The translations under genes were made by a program, and so were the position numbers. DNA of 64,000 nt, taken from Staphylococcus cohnii subsp. cohnii (lineage in GTDB: Bacteria > Bacillota > Bacilli > Staphylococcales > Staphylococcaceae). Shown one piece after another: positions 1-7,777 of the stretch. Location of the stretch: NCBI RefSeq assembly GCF_002902365.1, contig NZ_PPQC01000067.1:101544-165543 (forward strand), written 5' to 3'. Below the pieces are notes generated by a model. That model did no database searches, was not told the DNA's origin, and saw only the letters and a list, made by a program, of their open reading frames with translations. The number at the start of each line of letters is the position of its first letter. Position 1 is the stretch's first letter.

Positions 1-292
1 TATGAATTAGTGTTACAATAGCAAATAACAGGAATTCTTTTTTTAAAAGTATATGGAAGCGTTTACTAATTGAGAAAAATTATCACTTAAATCTAAATAA
101 TAAAACAATTGTTAAATTCAACTAGGGGTATTACTTCATTGTTTTATACATACATGTTGAAGTTTATATTGCTATAAATATAAAGCGATTGCATAACATG
201 TTGTTGTTTAGTTTTAGTTGATAAGTATCATCACATTTATACTTTAAAAAAAGATACCAAAAAATTAATTGTTTCACAGGGGGGACTTCCTT
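1..292. other. Non-coding region upstream of the sdh operon
   Basis: I see no open frame with a ribosome binding site here. The interval holds the candidate cre site, a possible promoter (TTGAAG 157-162, TATAAA 179-184) and the sdhC ribosome binding site near 279-287. Confidence 0.5.
54..67. promoter_or_regulatory. Candidate CcpA cre site upstream of sdhC
   Basis: The 14 bases TGGAAGCGTTTACT match the catabolite-responsive element consensus TGWAANCGNTNWCA at 12 of 14 positions, including the central CG. It lies about 100 bases upstream of a possible promoter (TTGAAG at 157, TATAAA at 179, spacer 16). Repression of TCA-cycle genes by CcpA is established in staphylococci, so the placement is sensible. 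Binding is inferred. Confidence 0.4.
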
Positions 293-904
293 TTGGCATA
301 TTCGAAAAATCAATTCTATTTAAGACGCTTACATTCTTTGTTAGGCGTAATACCGATAGGTGGATTCTTATTAGTGCATCTACTTGTTAACCACCAAGCT
401 ACAAAAGGCGTTGAGGCGTTTAACAAGGCTGCTGGATTTATGGAATCTTTACCATTCTTGATTGCATTGGAGTTTATCGTAATTTATATTCCAATTCTAT
501 ATCATGCGGTATATGGTGTACATATTGCATTTACGGCAAAAGAAAACGTAGGACATTACTCTCAATTTAGAAATTGGATGTTCTTATTGCAACGTATTAC
601 AGGTATTATAACGTTTATTTTTGTTGCTATACATTTATGGCAAACACGTATCCAGCGTGCATTAGGTCAAGAAGTAAACTTCGATATGGTACATGATATT
701 GTATCTAATCCAGGTTGGTTAATTTTCTATATCATTTGTTTACTTTCTGTAACATTCCACTTCGCAAATGGCTTATGGTCATTTTTAGTTACATGGGGTG
801 TTTTACAATCTAAAAGATCACAACAGATCTTTACATGGGTATCACTTGTTGTATTTATCGTAGTTTCGTATATCGGAATAAGTGCTATTCTTGCGTTCGT
901 ATAA
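293..904 (+). CDS. sdhC: Succinate dehydrogenase cytochrome b558 subunit
   Basis: Membrane anchor of respiratory complex II, which carries heme b and passes electrons from succinate to menaquinone. The 203-residue product has five hydrophobic segments, and histidines sit in or beside them (LLVHLLVNH, YHAVYGVHI, AIHLWQT, FHFANGLW), as in the Bacillus-type SdhC that binds two hemes. I place the start at TTG 293, giving MAYSKNQF, because an AGGGGGG ribosome site ends about 6 bases before it. An in-frame TTG at 269 lacks such a site. The gene is first in an sdhC-A-B operon, 40 bases before sdhA. Confidence 0.95.
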   Translation: MAYSKNQFYLRRLHSLLGVIPIGGFLLVHLLVNHQATKGVEAFNKAAGFMESLPFLIALEFIVIYIPILYHAVYGVHIAFTAKENVGHYSQFRNWMFLLQRITGIITFIFVAIHLWQTRIQRALGQEVNFDMVHDIVSNPGWLIFYIICLLSVTFHFANGLWSFLVTWGVLQSKRSQQIFTWVSLVVFIVVSYIGISAILAFV

Positions 905-944
905 TTTAAAAATGTTTCAGATATATTTAGGGGAGTGACTATTT

Positions 945-2708
945 ATGGCAGAGAAGAAAATTATTGTTGTCGGTGGAGGACTTGCCGGTCTGATGTCAAC
1001 AATTAAAGCAGCAGAACAAGGCGCACACGTTGACTTGTTCTCATTAGTGCCTGTTAAACGTTCACACTCCGTATGTGCTCAAGGTGGCATAAACGGAGCA
1101 ATCAATACGAAAGGTGAAGGTGATTCACCTGCTGTTCACTTTGATGACACAGTTTATGGTGGAGATTTCTTAGCGAATCAACCACCAGTAAAAGCAATGG
1201 CAGAAGAAGCGCCCAATATTATACATTTGCTTGACCGTATGGGTGTAATGTTTAATAGAACGAATGAAGGCTTGCTAGATTTCCGTCGCTTTGGTGGTAC
1301 GATGTATCACAGAACAGCATATGCTGGCGCAACAACTGGTCAGCAATTAATGTATGCCTTAGATGAACAAGTACGTAGTTATGAAGTGGATGGTTTAGTT
1401 ACAAAATATGAAGGATGGGAATTCTTAGGTATTGTCAAAGATGATGACAATATGGCTAGAGGTATTGTGGCTCAAGATATGACATCTTCTGAAATAAAAT
1501 CATTCGGTTCAGATGCAGTTATTATGGCAACTGGTGGTCCAGGTATTATATTTGGTAAAACAACTAACTCAATGATTAATACTGGTTCTGCTGCCTCAAT
1601 TGTTTACCAACAAGGAGCAATTTATGCAAATGGTGAGTTTATTCAAATTCATCCAACTGCAATCCCTGGTGATGACAAACTACGATTAATGAGTGAATCG
1701 GCTCGTGGTGAAGGTGGACGTATTTGGACATACAAAGATGGGAAACCATGGTACTTCTTAGAAGAAAAATATCCAGATTATGGTAACTTAGTACCTCGTG
1801 ATATTGCAACACGTGAAATTTTTGATGTATGTGTTAATCAAAAATTAGGTATTAACGGTGAAAACATGGTATACCTTGATCTTTCTCATAAAGATCCGCA
1901 TGAATTGGATGTAAAATTAGGTGGCATCATTGAAATTTATGAAAAATTCACTGGTGACGATCCAAGAAAAGTTCCAATGAAAATCTTCCCAGCAGTCCAC
2001 TATTCAATGGGTGGTCTTTATGTAGATTACGATCAAATGACGAATATCAAAGGCTTATTTGCAGCAGGTGAGTGTGATTTCTCACAACATGGTGGTAACC
2101 GCTTAGGTGCTAATTCATTGTTGTCTGCTATTTACGGCGGAACAGTTGCAGGACCAAATGCAATTGAATATGTTGCAAATATTGAAAAATCATATACTGA
2201 TTTGAACGACAGTATTTATGAAAAACGCGTTAAAGAAGAACAAGATAAATTCGATAATTTATTGAATATGAATGGTACAGAAAATGCATATAAACTTCAT
2301 AGAGAACTTGGTGAAGTTATGACAGCAAATGTTACTGTTGTACGTGATAATAAAGCATTATTAGAAACCGACAAGAAAATCTTAGAATTGATGGAGCGTT
2401 ATCAAAATATTGACATTGAAGATACGCAAACATGGAGTAACCAAGCAGTCTTCTTTACTCGTCAATTATGGAATATGTTAGTACTAGCACGTGTAATTAC
2501 CATCGGTGCATACAACCGAAATGAGACTCGTGGGGCACATTATAAACCTGAATTCCCTGAGAGAAACGACGAAGAATGGTTAAAAACGACTTTAGCATCA
2601 TATCAAGGAAAAACAGAACCGCCTAAATTTACATACGAACCAGTAGATGTAAGTTTAATCCCACCTCGTAAACGTGACTATTCAAGTAGTTCTAAAGGAG
2701 GTAAATAA
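945..2708 (+). CDS. sdhA: Succinate dehydrogenase flavoprotein subunit
   Basis: Catalytic FAD subunit of complex II, oxidising succinate to fumarate on the cytoplasmic face. The 587-residue protein opens with a Rossmann FAD motif (VVGGGLAGLMS, near residue 8). It carries the flavin attachment segment HSVCAQGGINGA with its histidine, the substrate segment QIHPTAIPGD, the catalytic-arginine motif ESARGEGGR, and GGNRLGANSLL near the C-terminus. Length is normal for the family. An AGGGGAG ribosome site precedes ATG 945, and the stop overlaps the ribosome site region of sdhB. Confidence 0.98.
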   Translation: MAEKKIIVVGGGLAGLMSTIKAAEQGAHVDLFSLVPVKRSHSVCAQGGINGAINTKGEGDSPAVHFDDTVYGGDFLANQPPVKAMAEEAPNIIHLLDRMGVMFNRTNEGLLDFRRFGGTMYHRTAYAGATTGQQLMYALDEQVRSYEVDGLVTKYEGWEFLGIVKDDDNMARGIVAQDMTSSEIKSFGSDAVIMATGGPGIIFGKTTNSMINTGSAASIVYQQGAIYANGEFIQIHPTAIPGDDKLRLMSESARGEGGRIWTYKDGKPWYFLEEKYPDYGNLVPRDIATREIFDVCVNQKLGINGENMVYLDLSHKDPHELDVKLGGIIEIYEKFTGDDPRKVPMKIFPAVHYSMGGLYVDYDQMTNIKGLFAAGECDFSQHGGNRLGANSLLSAIYGGTVAGPNAIEYVANIEKSYTDLNDSIYEKRVKEEQDKFDNLLNMNGTENAYKLHRELGEVMTANVTVVRDNKALLETDKKILELMERYQNIDIEDTQTWSNQAVFFTRQLWNMLVLARVITIGAYNRNETRGAHYKPEFPERNDEEWLKTTLASYQGKTEPPKFTYEPVDVSLIPPRKRDYSSSSKGGK

Positions 2709-2709
2709 A

Positions 2710-3534
2710 ATGGCAGATACTAAAGAAGTAAATGAAACTCAAGCGCAAAGCGAACAACAAAGCCAACAACAAAATCAAAAAACAATTAAATTTATCATTA
2801 AACGACAAGATGATGCAGAATCTAAACCTTATGAGGAAGAGTTTGAAATTCCTTATAAAGAGAATTTAAACGTTATTGCTTGTTTAATGGAAATTAGACG
2901 TAACCCAGTTAATAGTAAAGGTGAGAAAACAACACCTGTTATTTGGGATATGAATTGTTTAGAGGAAGTTTGTGGTGCTTGTTCTATGGTTATCAATGGT
3001 AAAGCGAGACAATCTTGTACAGCAATTGTTGACCAATTAGAACAACCAATTAAGTTGGAGCCAATGAGTACATTCCCAGTGGTTCGTGACTTACAAGTTG
3101 ATCGTAGTAGAATGTTTGATAACTTAAAACGCATGAAAGCATGGGTACCGATTGATGGTACGTATGATCTTGGACCAGGGCCTCGTATGCCAGAGAAAAA
3201 ACGTCAAACTGCATATGAATTATCTAAATGTATGACATGTGGTGTATGTTTAGAAGTTTGTCCAAACGTTACAAGAAATAACGACTTTGTTGGTGCGCAA
3301 GCTATTTCACAAGTTAGATTGTTTAACTTACACCCAACAGGTTCGATGACTAAAGATGAACGTTTAAATGCATTGATGGGCGCAGGTGGTTTACAAGAGT
3401 GTGGTAACTCACAAAACTGTGTTAACGCATGTCCTAAAGGTATACCTTTAACGACATCAATTGCAGCATTAAACCGTGAAACTTCTTTCCATATGTTTAA
3501 ATCATTCTTTGGTTCAGACCACCAAGTAAATTAA
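2710..3534 (+). CDS. sdhB: Succinate dehydrogenase iron-sulfur subunit
   Basis: Electron-transfer subunit of complex II. The [2Fe-2S] cysteines are in CLEEVCGAC and a following RQSC. The ferredoxin-like half has CMTCGVCLEVCP, then CGNSQNC and ACPKG for the remaining clusters. I start at ATG 2710 (MADTKEVNE, 274 residues) because AGGAGG lies 8-13 bases before it; the longer open frame from 2674 overlaps sdhA. The N-terminus has an unusual glutamine-rich stretch (residues about 9-25) before the conserved fold, probably a flexible tail. Confidence 0.97.
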   Translation: MADTKEVNETQAQSEQQSQQQNQKTIKFIIKRQDDAESKPYEEEFEIPYKENLNVIACLMEIRRNPVNSKGEKTTPVIWDMNCLEEVCGACSMVINGKARQSCTAIVDQLEQPIKLEPMSTFPVVRDLQVDRSRMFDNLKRMKAWVPIDGTYDLGPGPRMPEKKRQTAYELSKCMTCGVCLEVCPNVTRNNDFVGAQAISQVRLFNLHPTGSMTKDERLNALMGAGGLQECGNSQNCVNACPKGIPLTTSIAALNRETSFHMFKSFFGSDHQVN

Positions 3535-3546
3535 TATATATTAAGA

Positions 3547-3583
3547 CTGTCAACAAAGTATTAACTTTGTTGGCAGTTTTTTT
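3547..3583 (+). terminator. Terminator of the sdhCAB operon
   Basis: Stem CTGTCAACAAAG with CTTTGTTGGCAG (G.U tolerated), a short loop and a run of seven T, 12 bases after the sdhB stop. Confidence 0.85.
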
Positions 3584-3882
3584 ATGAATTATGATATAGA
3601 TAGAAATTAATTATAATATTTAGATGGATAGTATATTTAATTTTCATAGTTATATATTATTAAGTCACTGATTCAGTACTTTATATAAAAATTAGTAATT
3701 CGTTTTATTATAATTAAATGGCGAAGATGAACAACATTGCTAACTTTTATTTATGCGGATCATATGACTAAATTTAATGTCTGAAATGCCTGTTATTTAG
3801 AAATTTAGTTCTTGTAAAATGATTTTGAAAACACAGCTATGCTACAATAATAGACAAGTAAATATATAAGGATGAACAATAT
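3584..3882. other. Intergenic region with murI promoter
   Basis: About 300 AT-rich bases without a credible gene. A likely sigma-A promoter lies at 3825-3853 (TTGAAA, 17-base spacer, TAATAG), about 30 bases before murI. No stable terminator or leader structure was seen in the rest. Confidence 0.4.
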
Positions 3883-4677
3883 ATGGAGAAACCAATTGGA
3901 GTTATTGACTCTGGCGTTGGAGGTTTAACAGTAGCTAAAGAAATCATGCGTCAATTACCAAACGAAACAATCTACTATTTAGGAGATATAAAACGTTGTC
4001 CGTATGGGCCAAGAGAAGCTTCGGAGGTAAGACAATTTACTACAGAATTAGCTGAAAAGCTCATGACGTTTGATATCAAGATGTTAGTGATTGCGTGTAA
4101 TACTGCAACGGCAGTCGCATTAAAACATTTACAAAATTTATTAGCGATACCAGTTATTGGTGTAATAGAACCAGGCGCTAGAACAGCCATTATGACAACA
4201 AAAAATCAAAATGTTTTAATATTAGGTACAGAAGGTACGATTAAATCAGAGGCGTACAGACACCACATTAAGCAAATTAATCCGAATGTGGAAGTATCTG
4301 GGGTTGCATGTCCAGGCTTTGTTCCACTTGTAGAACAAATGAGATACAAAGATCCAACGATTACGAGTATTGTTATACATCAAACATTAAAGCAGTGGAG
4401 GAACAGCAAAGCAGATACAGTTATTTTAGGATGTACGCATTATCCATTACTGTATCAACCAATTAATGATTATTTTCATGGAGAAAAAGTAGTTATTTCA
4501 TCTGGTTTAGAAACAGCGAGAGAAGTGAGTGCATTATTAACGTTCAGTAACGAACATGCAGGTTATAAAAAGCAGCCCGAACATAAATTTTTTGCTACAG
4601 GAGAAACAGAACATATTGAACGCATTATTGAAGAATGGTTAAATATGAAAGCAACAGTTGAAAAAATAGAAGTTTAA
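3883..4677 (+). CDS. murI: Glutamate racemase
   Basis: Interconverts L- and D-glutamate, supplying D-Glu for peptidoglycan. The 264-residue protein has the two catalytic cysteines in their signatures: Cys72 in IACNTATA and Cys184 in LGCTHYPLL, with the N-terminal [12 protein letters not shown]. The segment [12 protein letters not shown] carries a lysine where G or A is more usual (GDI-G/A-RCPYG), a minor oddity near the active site. Its own promoter appears to sit just upstream, and the next two genes follow closely as an operon. Confidence 0.96.
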   Translation: MEKPIGVIDSGVGGLTVAKEIMRQLPNETIYYLGDIKRCPYGPREASEVRQFTTELAEKLMTFDIKMLVIACNTATAVALKHLQNLLAIPVIGVIEPGARTAIMTTKNQNVLILGTEGTIKSEAYRHHIKQINPNVEVSGVACPGFVPLVEQMRYKDPTITSIVIHQTLKQWRNSKADTVILGCTHYPLLYQPINDYFHGEKVVISSGLETAREVSALLTFSNEHAGYKKQPEHKFFATGETEHIERIIEEWLNMKATVEKIEV

Positions 4678-4692
4678 AGCGAGGCGTAAATA

Positions 4693-5274
4693 ATGGAAGA
4701 TATTGTTATTGCATCAAATAATAAAGGGAAAATAAACGATTTTAGAGTTATTTTTCCTGATTATAATGTTATAGGTATATCAGAACTCATCGAAGGTTTT
4801 GATGTTGAGGAAACAGGTGACACTTTTGAAGAAAATGCAAAACTAAAATCTGAAGCAGCTGCGCAAGCATTAAATAAACGTGTTATTGCTGATGATAGTG
4901 GATTGGAAGTTTTTGCGTTAAATGGTGAACCTGGTATATATTCAGCTCGCTATGCTGGAGAAACTAAAGATGATAATGCAAATATTGAAAAACTATTAAC
5001 TAAATTAGGTGATGAAACTGACCGTAGTGCGCAATTTGTTTGTGTTATTAGCATGAGTGCACCGGGTGAAGATACAGTACAGTTTAAAGGAACTGTACAA
5101 GGAGAAATCACACTAAATAAAATTGGTGAACATGGCTTTGGATATGATCCTATCTTTTTCGTAGAAGACAAAAATAAAACAATGGCTCAACTAACTGCAG
5201 AAGAAAAAGGGCAAATTAGTCATAGAGGTAAAGCAATAGAACAACTACAACAATACTTAGAAGGTGATCAATAA
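4693..5274 (+). CDS. rdgB: Non-canonical purine NTP pyrophosphatase (RdgB/HAM1 family)
   Basis: Hydrolyses dITP, ITP and XTP to monophosphates, keeping deaminated purines out of DNA and RNA. The 193-residue protein shows the family motifs: N-terminal IASNNKGKI for phosphate binding, DDSGLEV with the catalytic aspartates, FGYDPIFF, and SHRGKA near the C-terminus. It starts 16 bases after murI, and its stop codon shares one base with the start of the next gene (TAATG), which suggests translational coupling. Confidence 0.95.
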   Translation: MEDIVIASNNKGKINDFRVIFPDYNVIGISELIEGFDVEETGDTFEENAKLKSEAAAQALNKRVIADDSGLEVFALNGEPGIYSARYAGETKDDNANIEKLLTKLGDETDRSAQFVCVISMSAPGEDTVQFKGTVQGEITLNKIGEHGFGYDPIFFVEDKNKTMAQLTAEEKGQISHRGKAIEQLQQYLEGDQ

Positions 5275-5783
5275 TGTCGAAATGGATTATAGTTAGTGAC
5301 AATCATACCGAACAAGGTGTGTTGTTTGATATTATAAATCAACATGAACATGTAGATGTTGCTATTCATTTAGGTGACTCTGAATTTGCTTATGATGATA
5401 GTGAACTCAGTCATTTTTATAGGGTAAAAGGAAATACCGATTTTTATCCTGAGTTTCCAAATGAACAAACAATTAAAATAAATGGTATCAATGCATTTTT
5501 AACGCATGGTCATTTATATCAAGTGAATCGTACAAGAATCCCTTTAGCAGAACAAGCAAAAACAGCAGACTGCAAATTAGCATTTTATGGACATACACAT
5601 GTTGCTAAACATGAAGCAATAAATGGTGTGCATGTAATAAATCCAGGCAGTATTTCACAGTCAAGAAGTAATATTGAAGAAACATATGCAGAATTGCTTA
5701 TTGATGATACGAGTTTAGATGCGACTTTAAATTTCCGTAATCGAAATCATGAAATCATTAGCAGTGAAAACTTTACAATTTAA
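5274..5783 (+). CDS. YfcE/MJ0936-family metallophosphoesterase
   Basis: Two-metal phosphodiesterase of the small calcineurin-like family; the physiological substrate is not known. All metal-binding motifs are visible in 169 residues: SDNH at residues 8-11, HLGDSE, KGNTD, THGH and GHTHV. The start overlaps the rdgB stop by one base. Conserved linkage with rdgB across Firmicutes suggests a housekeeping nucleotide-related role, but that is inference. Confidence 0.9.
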   Translation: MSKWIIVSDNHTEQGVLFDIINQHEHVDVAIHLGDSEFAYDDSELSHFYRVKGNTDFYPEFPNEQTIKINGINAFLTHGHLYQVNRTRIPLAEQAKTADCKLAFYGHTHVAKHEAINGVHVINPGSISQSRSNIEETYAELLIDDTSLDATLNFRNRNHEIISSENFTI

Positions 5784-5790
5784 AAAGACG

Positions 5791-5845
5791 GAGGATGGAG
5801 CTACGTTTAGAATTAATTTAATCGTAGCTTCATTCTCTTATTTCT
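5791..5845 (+). terminator. Terminator after the murI-rdgB-phosphoesterase operon
   Basis: A 15-pair stem with two G.U pairs (GAGGATGGAGCTACG with CGTAGCTTCATTCTC) begins 8 bases after the stop. It is followed by a T-rich but interrupted tract (TTATTTCT). Confidence 0.6.
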
Positions 5846-6058
5846 ATAAATAGTTAGATGCAACAAATATTTGAGGATTATAAAGTTGTAAAAATAACGC
5901 TAACGTTAATGCATATCTCAATTTAAAGAATTTAAATAAATTAGCAATATTATGATAAAAAGTTTACAATAGTGAAAAATCATATTTATTTTTAAGGGAT
6001 AGAGTATTGCTTTATCAGTGCAAGTTAGATATAATTATTCTTGTGTTCAAAAGATAAT

Positions 6059-6132
6059 GTCCTGGTAGCTCAGCTGGATAGAGCAATGGCCTTCTAAGCC
6101 ATCGGTCGGGGGTTCGAATCCCTCCCAGGACA
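6059..6132 (+). tRNA. tRNA-Arg (anticodon TCT)
   Basis: A complete cloverleaf can be drawn: acceptor stem GTCCTGG with CCAGGAC, D-arm AGCTCAGCTGGATAGAGC, anticodon stem ATGGC/GCCAT with loop CTTCTAA (anticodon TCT, reading AGA), and T-arm with GGTTCGAATCC. CCA is not encoded. The last bases form one copy of a direct repeat that borders an integrase remnant, so this gene has served as an integration site. Confidence 0.97.
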
Positions 6133-6140
6133 CTAAAAAC
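6126..6140. repeat. att-like direct repeat, copy 1 (tRNA-Arg 3' end)
   Basis: CAGGACACTAAAAAC overlaps the 3' acceptor strand of tRNA-Arg. It recurs exactly at 6258-6272; extending four bases to the left gives 18 of 19 matches. A repeat that begins inside a tRNA 3' end and recurs on the far side of an integrase remnant is the normal geometry of attL and attR. Confidence 0.75.
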
Positions 6141-6257
6141 CGTTGTTATGACAACGTTTCAAGCGTGCAGGTGTCAAATATGTGTCAAGAGAATATTTCT
6201 CTGACATGTTGGCCCTGCTTTTTTTATGTTCTTCAAGTAAATGTGTATAAACACTCT
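6133..6257 (-). pseudogene. Tyrosine recombinase (integrase) C-terminal remnant
   Basis: On the minus strand an uninterrupted frame ends at TAG 6135-6133, inside the first att copy. It reads from a SVYTHLLEEHKK segment through SLDTYLTPA to the stop, about 41 residues. The YTHL motif is the usual context of the catalytic tyrosine in phage-type and island-type integrases. An integrase gene ending against a tRNA attachment site is typical of an integrated element. Everything upstream of the tyrosine is missing: the frame runs straight into the second att copy. No start codon or ribosome site remains. It is a deletion scar, not a gene. Confidence 0.75.
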
Positions 6258-6272
6258 CAGGACACTAAAAAC
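6258..6272. repeat. att-like direct repeat, copy 2
   Basis: An exact 15-base match to 6126-6140, 132 bases downstream, without the rest of the tRNA. It is best read as the former distal attachment site of a lost element, now joined to the integrase remnant. Confidence 0.7.
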
Positions 6273-6308
6273 GTTAAAATACATAAATTAATTTATGCAT
6301 TTACTGAC

Positions 6309-6338
6309 TAGACTGCTGATATATGAGTAGTCTTTTTA
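6309..6338 (+). terminator. Hairpin with T-run downstream of tRNA-Arg
   Basis: AGACTGCT pairs with AGTAGTCT (one G.U), followed by TTTTTATT. It is the first good terminator after the tRNA and beyond the integrase scar, so it may end tRNA transcription or be a relic of the lost element. Confidence 0.55.
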
Positions 6339-6717
6339 TTTTGCTTTAAATTTTATTTACATATAATTGACACACATAGTGAATACAAACATACTGTTGA
6401 TTAAAATCATAAAATAATTAATTAGCACATTGCAAAAGTAAGTTTACAGATGAGATTGGTTATTGCATAAAGTGAATTAGCATTGTGAGAATTATGTCAA
6501 AAAGTATTATTTTATATAGTGAATTTAAACTTCCATTGATCATTTAGCCATAACAATTAAAATATATTGTCATTTAATGTTTTAATCCTCTAAATTTGAA
6601 GGATGCTGAAATTGTTTATAGATAATTGAGACATTAATATATGTTTCAGTCCAACAATAAGTGGTATTCAATATATAACTATAAGGTAATGTATAATTTA
6701 ATGATTATTTTGCGTTA

Positions 6718-6748
6718 GCGCTACTTCAATTTGAAGTGGCGCATTTTT
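6718..6748 (+). terminator. Strong intrinsic terminator in the non-coding interval
   Basis: GCGCTACTTCAA and TTGAAGTGGCGC form a 12-pair stem (one G.U) with a one-base apparent loop, followed by ATTTTT. No gene immediately upstream explains it. Confidence 0.65.
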
Positions 6749-7031
6749 AATGTTACTTATAAAATTAATAAAAAGTCTTTCATATTAAAAACATTGATAT
6801 ATTACATAGCGAGCTTAATTAGCATTAAATTATTCGGTAAGTTTAATTATATATATATATATTATAATTAAAAATGCACGTCTAAGTTGTATGGCATGGA
6901 ATTGTGCAAAATACAGTTGGGCATTCAAAACTGTAAGATGATGTGTTTTTCACTACAGTTTTTACTACTATTTAATGAAGTATGAAATAAAACACAATTT
7001 TATATGTAAATGTCTTATAGTTATAGATAAC

Positions 7032-7071
7032 AAACGATACTTAATTAAATAACAAATTAACAGTATCGTTT
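7032..7071. promoter_or_regulatory. Inverted repeat upstream of psm-beta operon
   Basis: AAACGATACT and AGTATCGTTT are perfect 10-base arms 20 bases apart, ending about 50 bases before the first psm-beta start. They could form an RNA hairpin in the leader or an operator. In S. aureus psm genes are activated directly by AgrA, but I do not see a clean pair of AgrA direct repeats here. Confidence 0.4.
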
Positions 7072-7123
7072 AAAACATAAAAAACAGTCATAAGCATCTA
7101 TCATATAATGAGGAGTGTTTATA

Positions 7124-7258
7124 ATGGAAGGTTTATTTAACGCAATCAAAGATACAGTTCAAGCTGGCATAGCAGGGGACGGTGCTAAATTAGGTACAAG
7201 TATCGTAAGCATCGTAGAAAACGGTGTAGGTTTAGCAAGTAAATTATTCGGATTCTAA
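7124..7258 (+). CDS. Phenol-soluble modulin beta, copy 1
   Basis: A 44-residue amphipathic peptide beginning MEGLFNAIKDTVQAG and ending ASKLFGF. It resembles S. aureus PSM-beta1 in the N-terminus, in the central KLGTSIVSIVENGVGL and in the C-terminal KLFGF. PSM-beta peptides are exported without a signal peptide and act in biofilm structuring and surfactancy with low cytolytic activity. A GAGGAGTG ribosome site lies about 8 bases before ATG 7124. It is first of three tandem genes. The product differs from copy 3 at one residue only (Ser29 here, Asp29 there). Confidence 0.93.
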   Translation: MEGLFNAIKDTVQAGIAGDGAKLGTSIVSIVENGVGLASKLFGF

Positions 7259-7295
7259 TATAAATAAATAATAAATAATAAAGGAGAAATAAATT

Positions 7296-7430
7296 ATGAC
7301 TAAATTAGCAGAAGCAATTGCAAACACAGTTGAAGCGGCAAAATCAGGTAACGGTTCAGAATTAGGTACAAGTATTGTAGATATCGTTTCAAGTGGTGTA
7401 GGTTTACTAGGTAAACTTTTCGGATTTTAA
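7296..7430 (+). CDS. Phenol-soluble modulin beta, copy 2 (divergent)
   Basis: A 44-residue peptide starting MTKLAEAIANTVEAAK and ending LLGKLFGF, closer to S. aureus PSM-beta2 (MTGLAEAIANTVQAA) than to its neighbours here. It shares LGTSIVDIV and the LFGF end with the other copies but differs strongly in the first half and has more acidic residues (Glu13, Glu22). AAGGAGAAA precedes the ATG. Secretion would be by the dedicated Pmt ABC exporter, which is not in this window. Confidence 0.93.
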   Translation: MTKLAEAIANTVEAAKSGNGSELGTSIVDIVSSGVGLLGKLFGF

Positions 7431-7477
7431 AATTGAGTACTTAGCTTATTTTAAAAATATAGTGAGGGGTGTTTATA

Positions 7478-7612
7478 ATGGAAGGTTTATTTAATGCAAT
7501 TAAAGATACAGTACAAGCTGGCATAGCAGGCGATGGTGCTAAATTAGGTACAAGTATTGTAGACATCGTAGAAAACGGTGTAGGTTTAGCAAGTAAATTA
7601 TTCGGATTCTAA
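7478..7612 (+). CDS. Phenol-soluble modulin beta, copy 3
   Basis: 44 residues, identical to copy 1 except for Asp29. The DNA differs from copy 1 at about 8 of 135 positions, mostly third codon positions. The last 55 or so bases of the gene, some bases past the stop, and the leader sequence around GTGTTTATAATGG are nearly the same. This is a recent duplication or gene conversion across the divergent middle gene. A terminator follows at 7635. Confidence 0.93.
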   Translation: MEGLFNAIKDTVQAGIAGDGAKLGTSIVDIVENGVGLASKLFGF

Positions 7613-7634
7613 TATAAATTTCTATGACGGACTG

Positions 7635-7661
7635 GCCAAGGTAATAACCTTGGCTTTTTTT
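7635..7661 (+). terminator. Terminator of the psm-beta cluster
   Basis: GCCAAGGT and ACCTTGGC flank AATA and are followed by seven T, 22 bases after the third psm-beta stop. Confidence 0.9.
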
Positions 7662-7777
7662 GTTTGCTGAAATATGAAATATGATATGATGAAATAAAAT
7701 TCGGCTATGTTTACATATTGACGAGGACATAACTAACTTAGTTTAAAAAAGATATCAATAAGAGGTTAGAAAACACT

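Larger units (their letters stand above)
6339..7123. other. Long non-coding interval between tRNA-Arg and psm-beta
   Basis: Almost 800 bases at very low GC, with no open frame that has a ribosome site. It contains a strong terminator at 6718-6748, an AACTGTA/TACAGTT hairpin followed by TTTTTA at about 6927-6963, and an inverted repeat at 7032-7071 just before the first psm-beta gene. The sequence before 6718 has a terminator but no recognisable gene, so it may be decayed DNA or an untranslated transcript. Confidence 0.5.

Noticed and set aside
6913..6960. Possible AgrA binding repeats (ACAGTT at 6913 and 6955) near psm-beta
   Set aside because: AgrA sites are pairs of 9-base repeats about 12 bases apart; these are 42 bases apart and one arm is better explained by a hairpin.
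6976..7053. A short ATG frame (about 25 codons) before the psm-beta genes
   Set aside because: No ribosome site, ends within the inverted repeat at 7032-7071, and composition is simply AT-rich.
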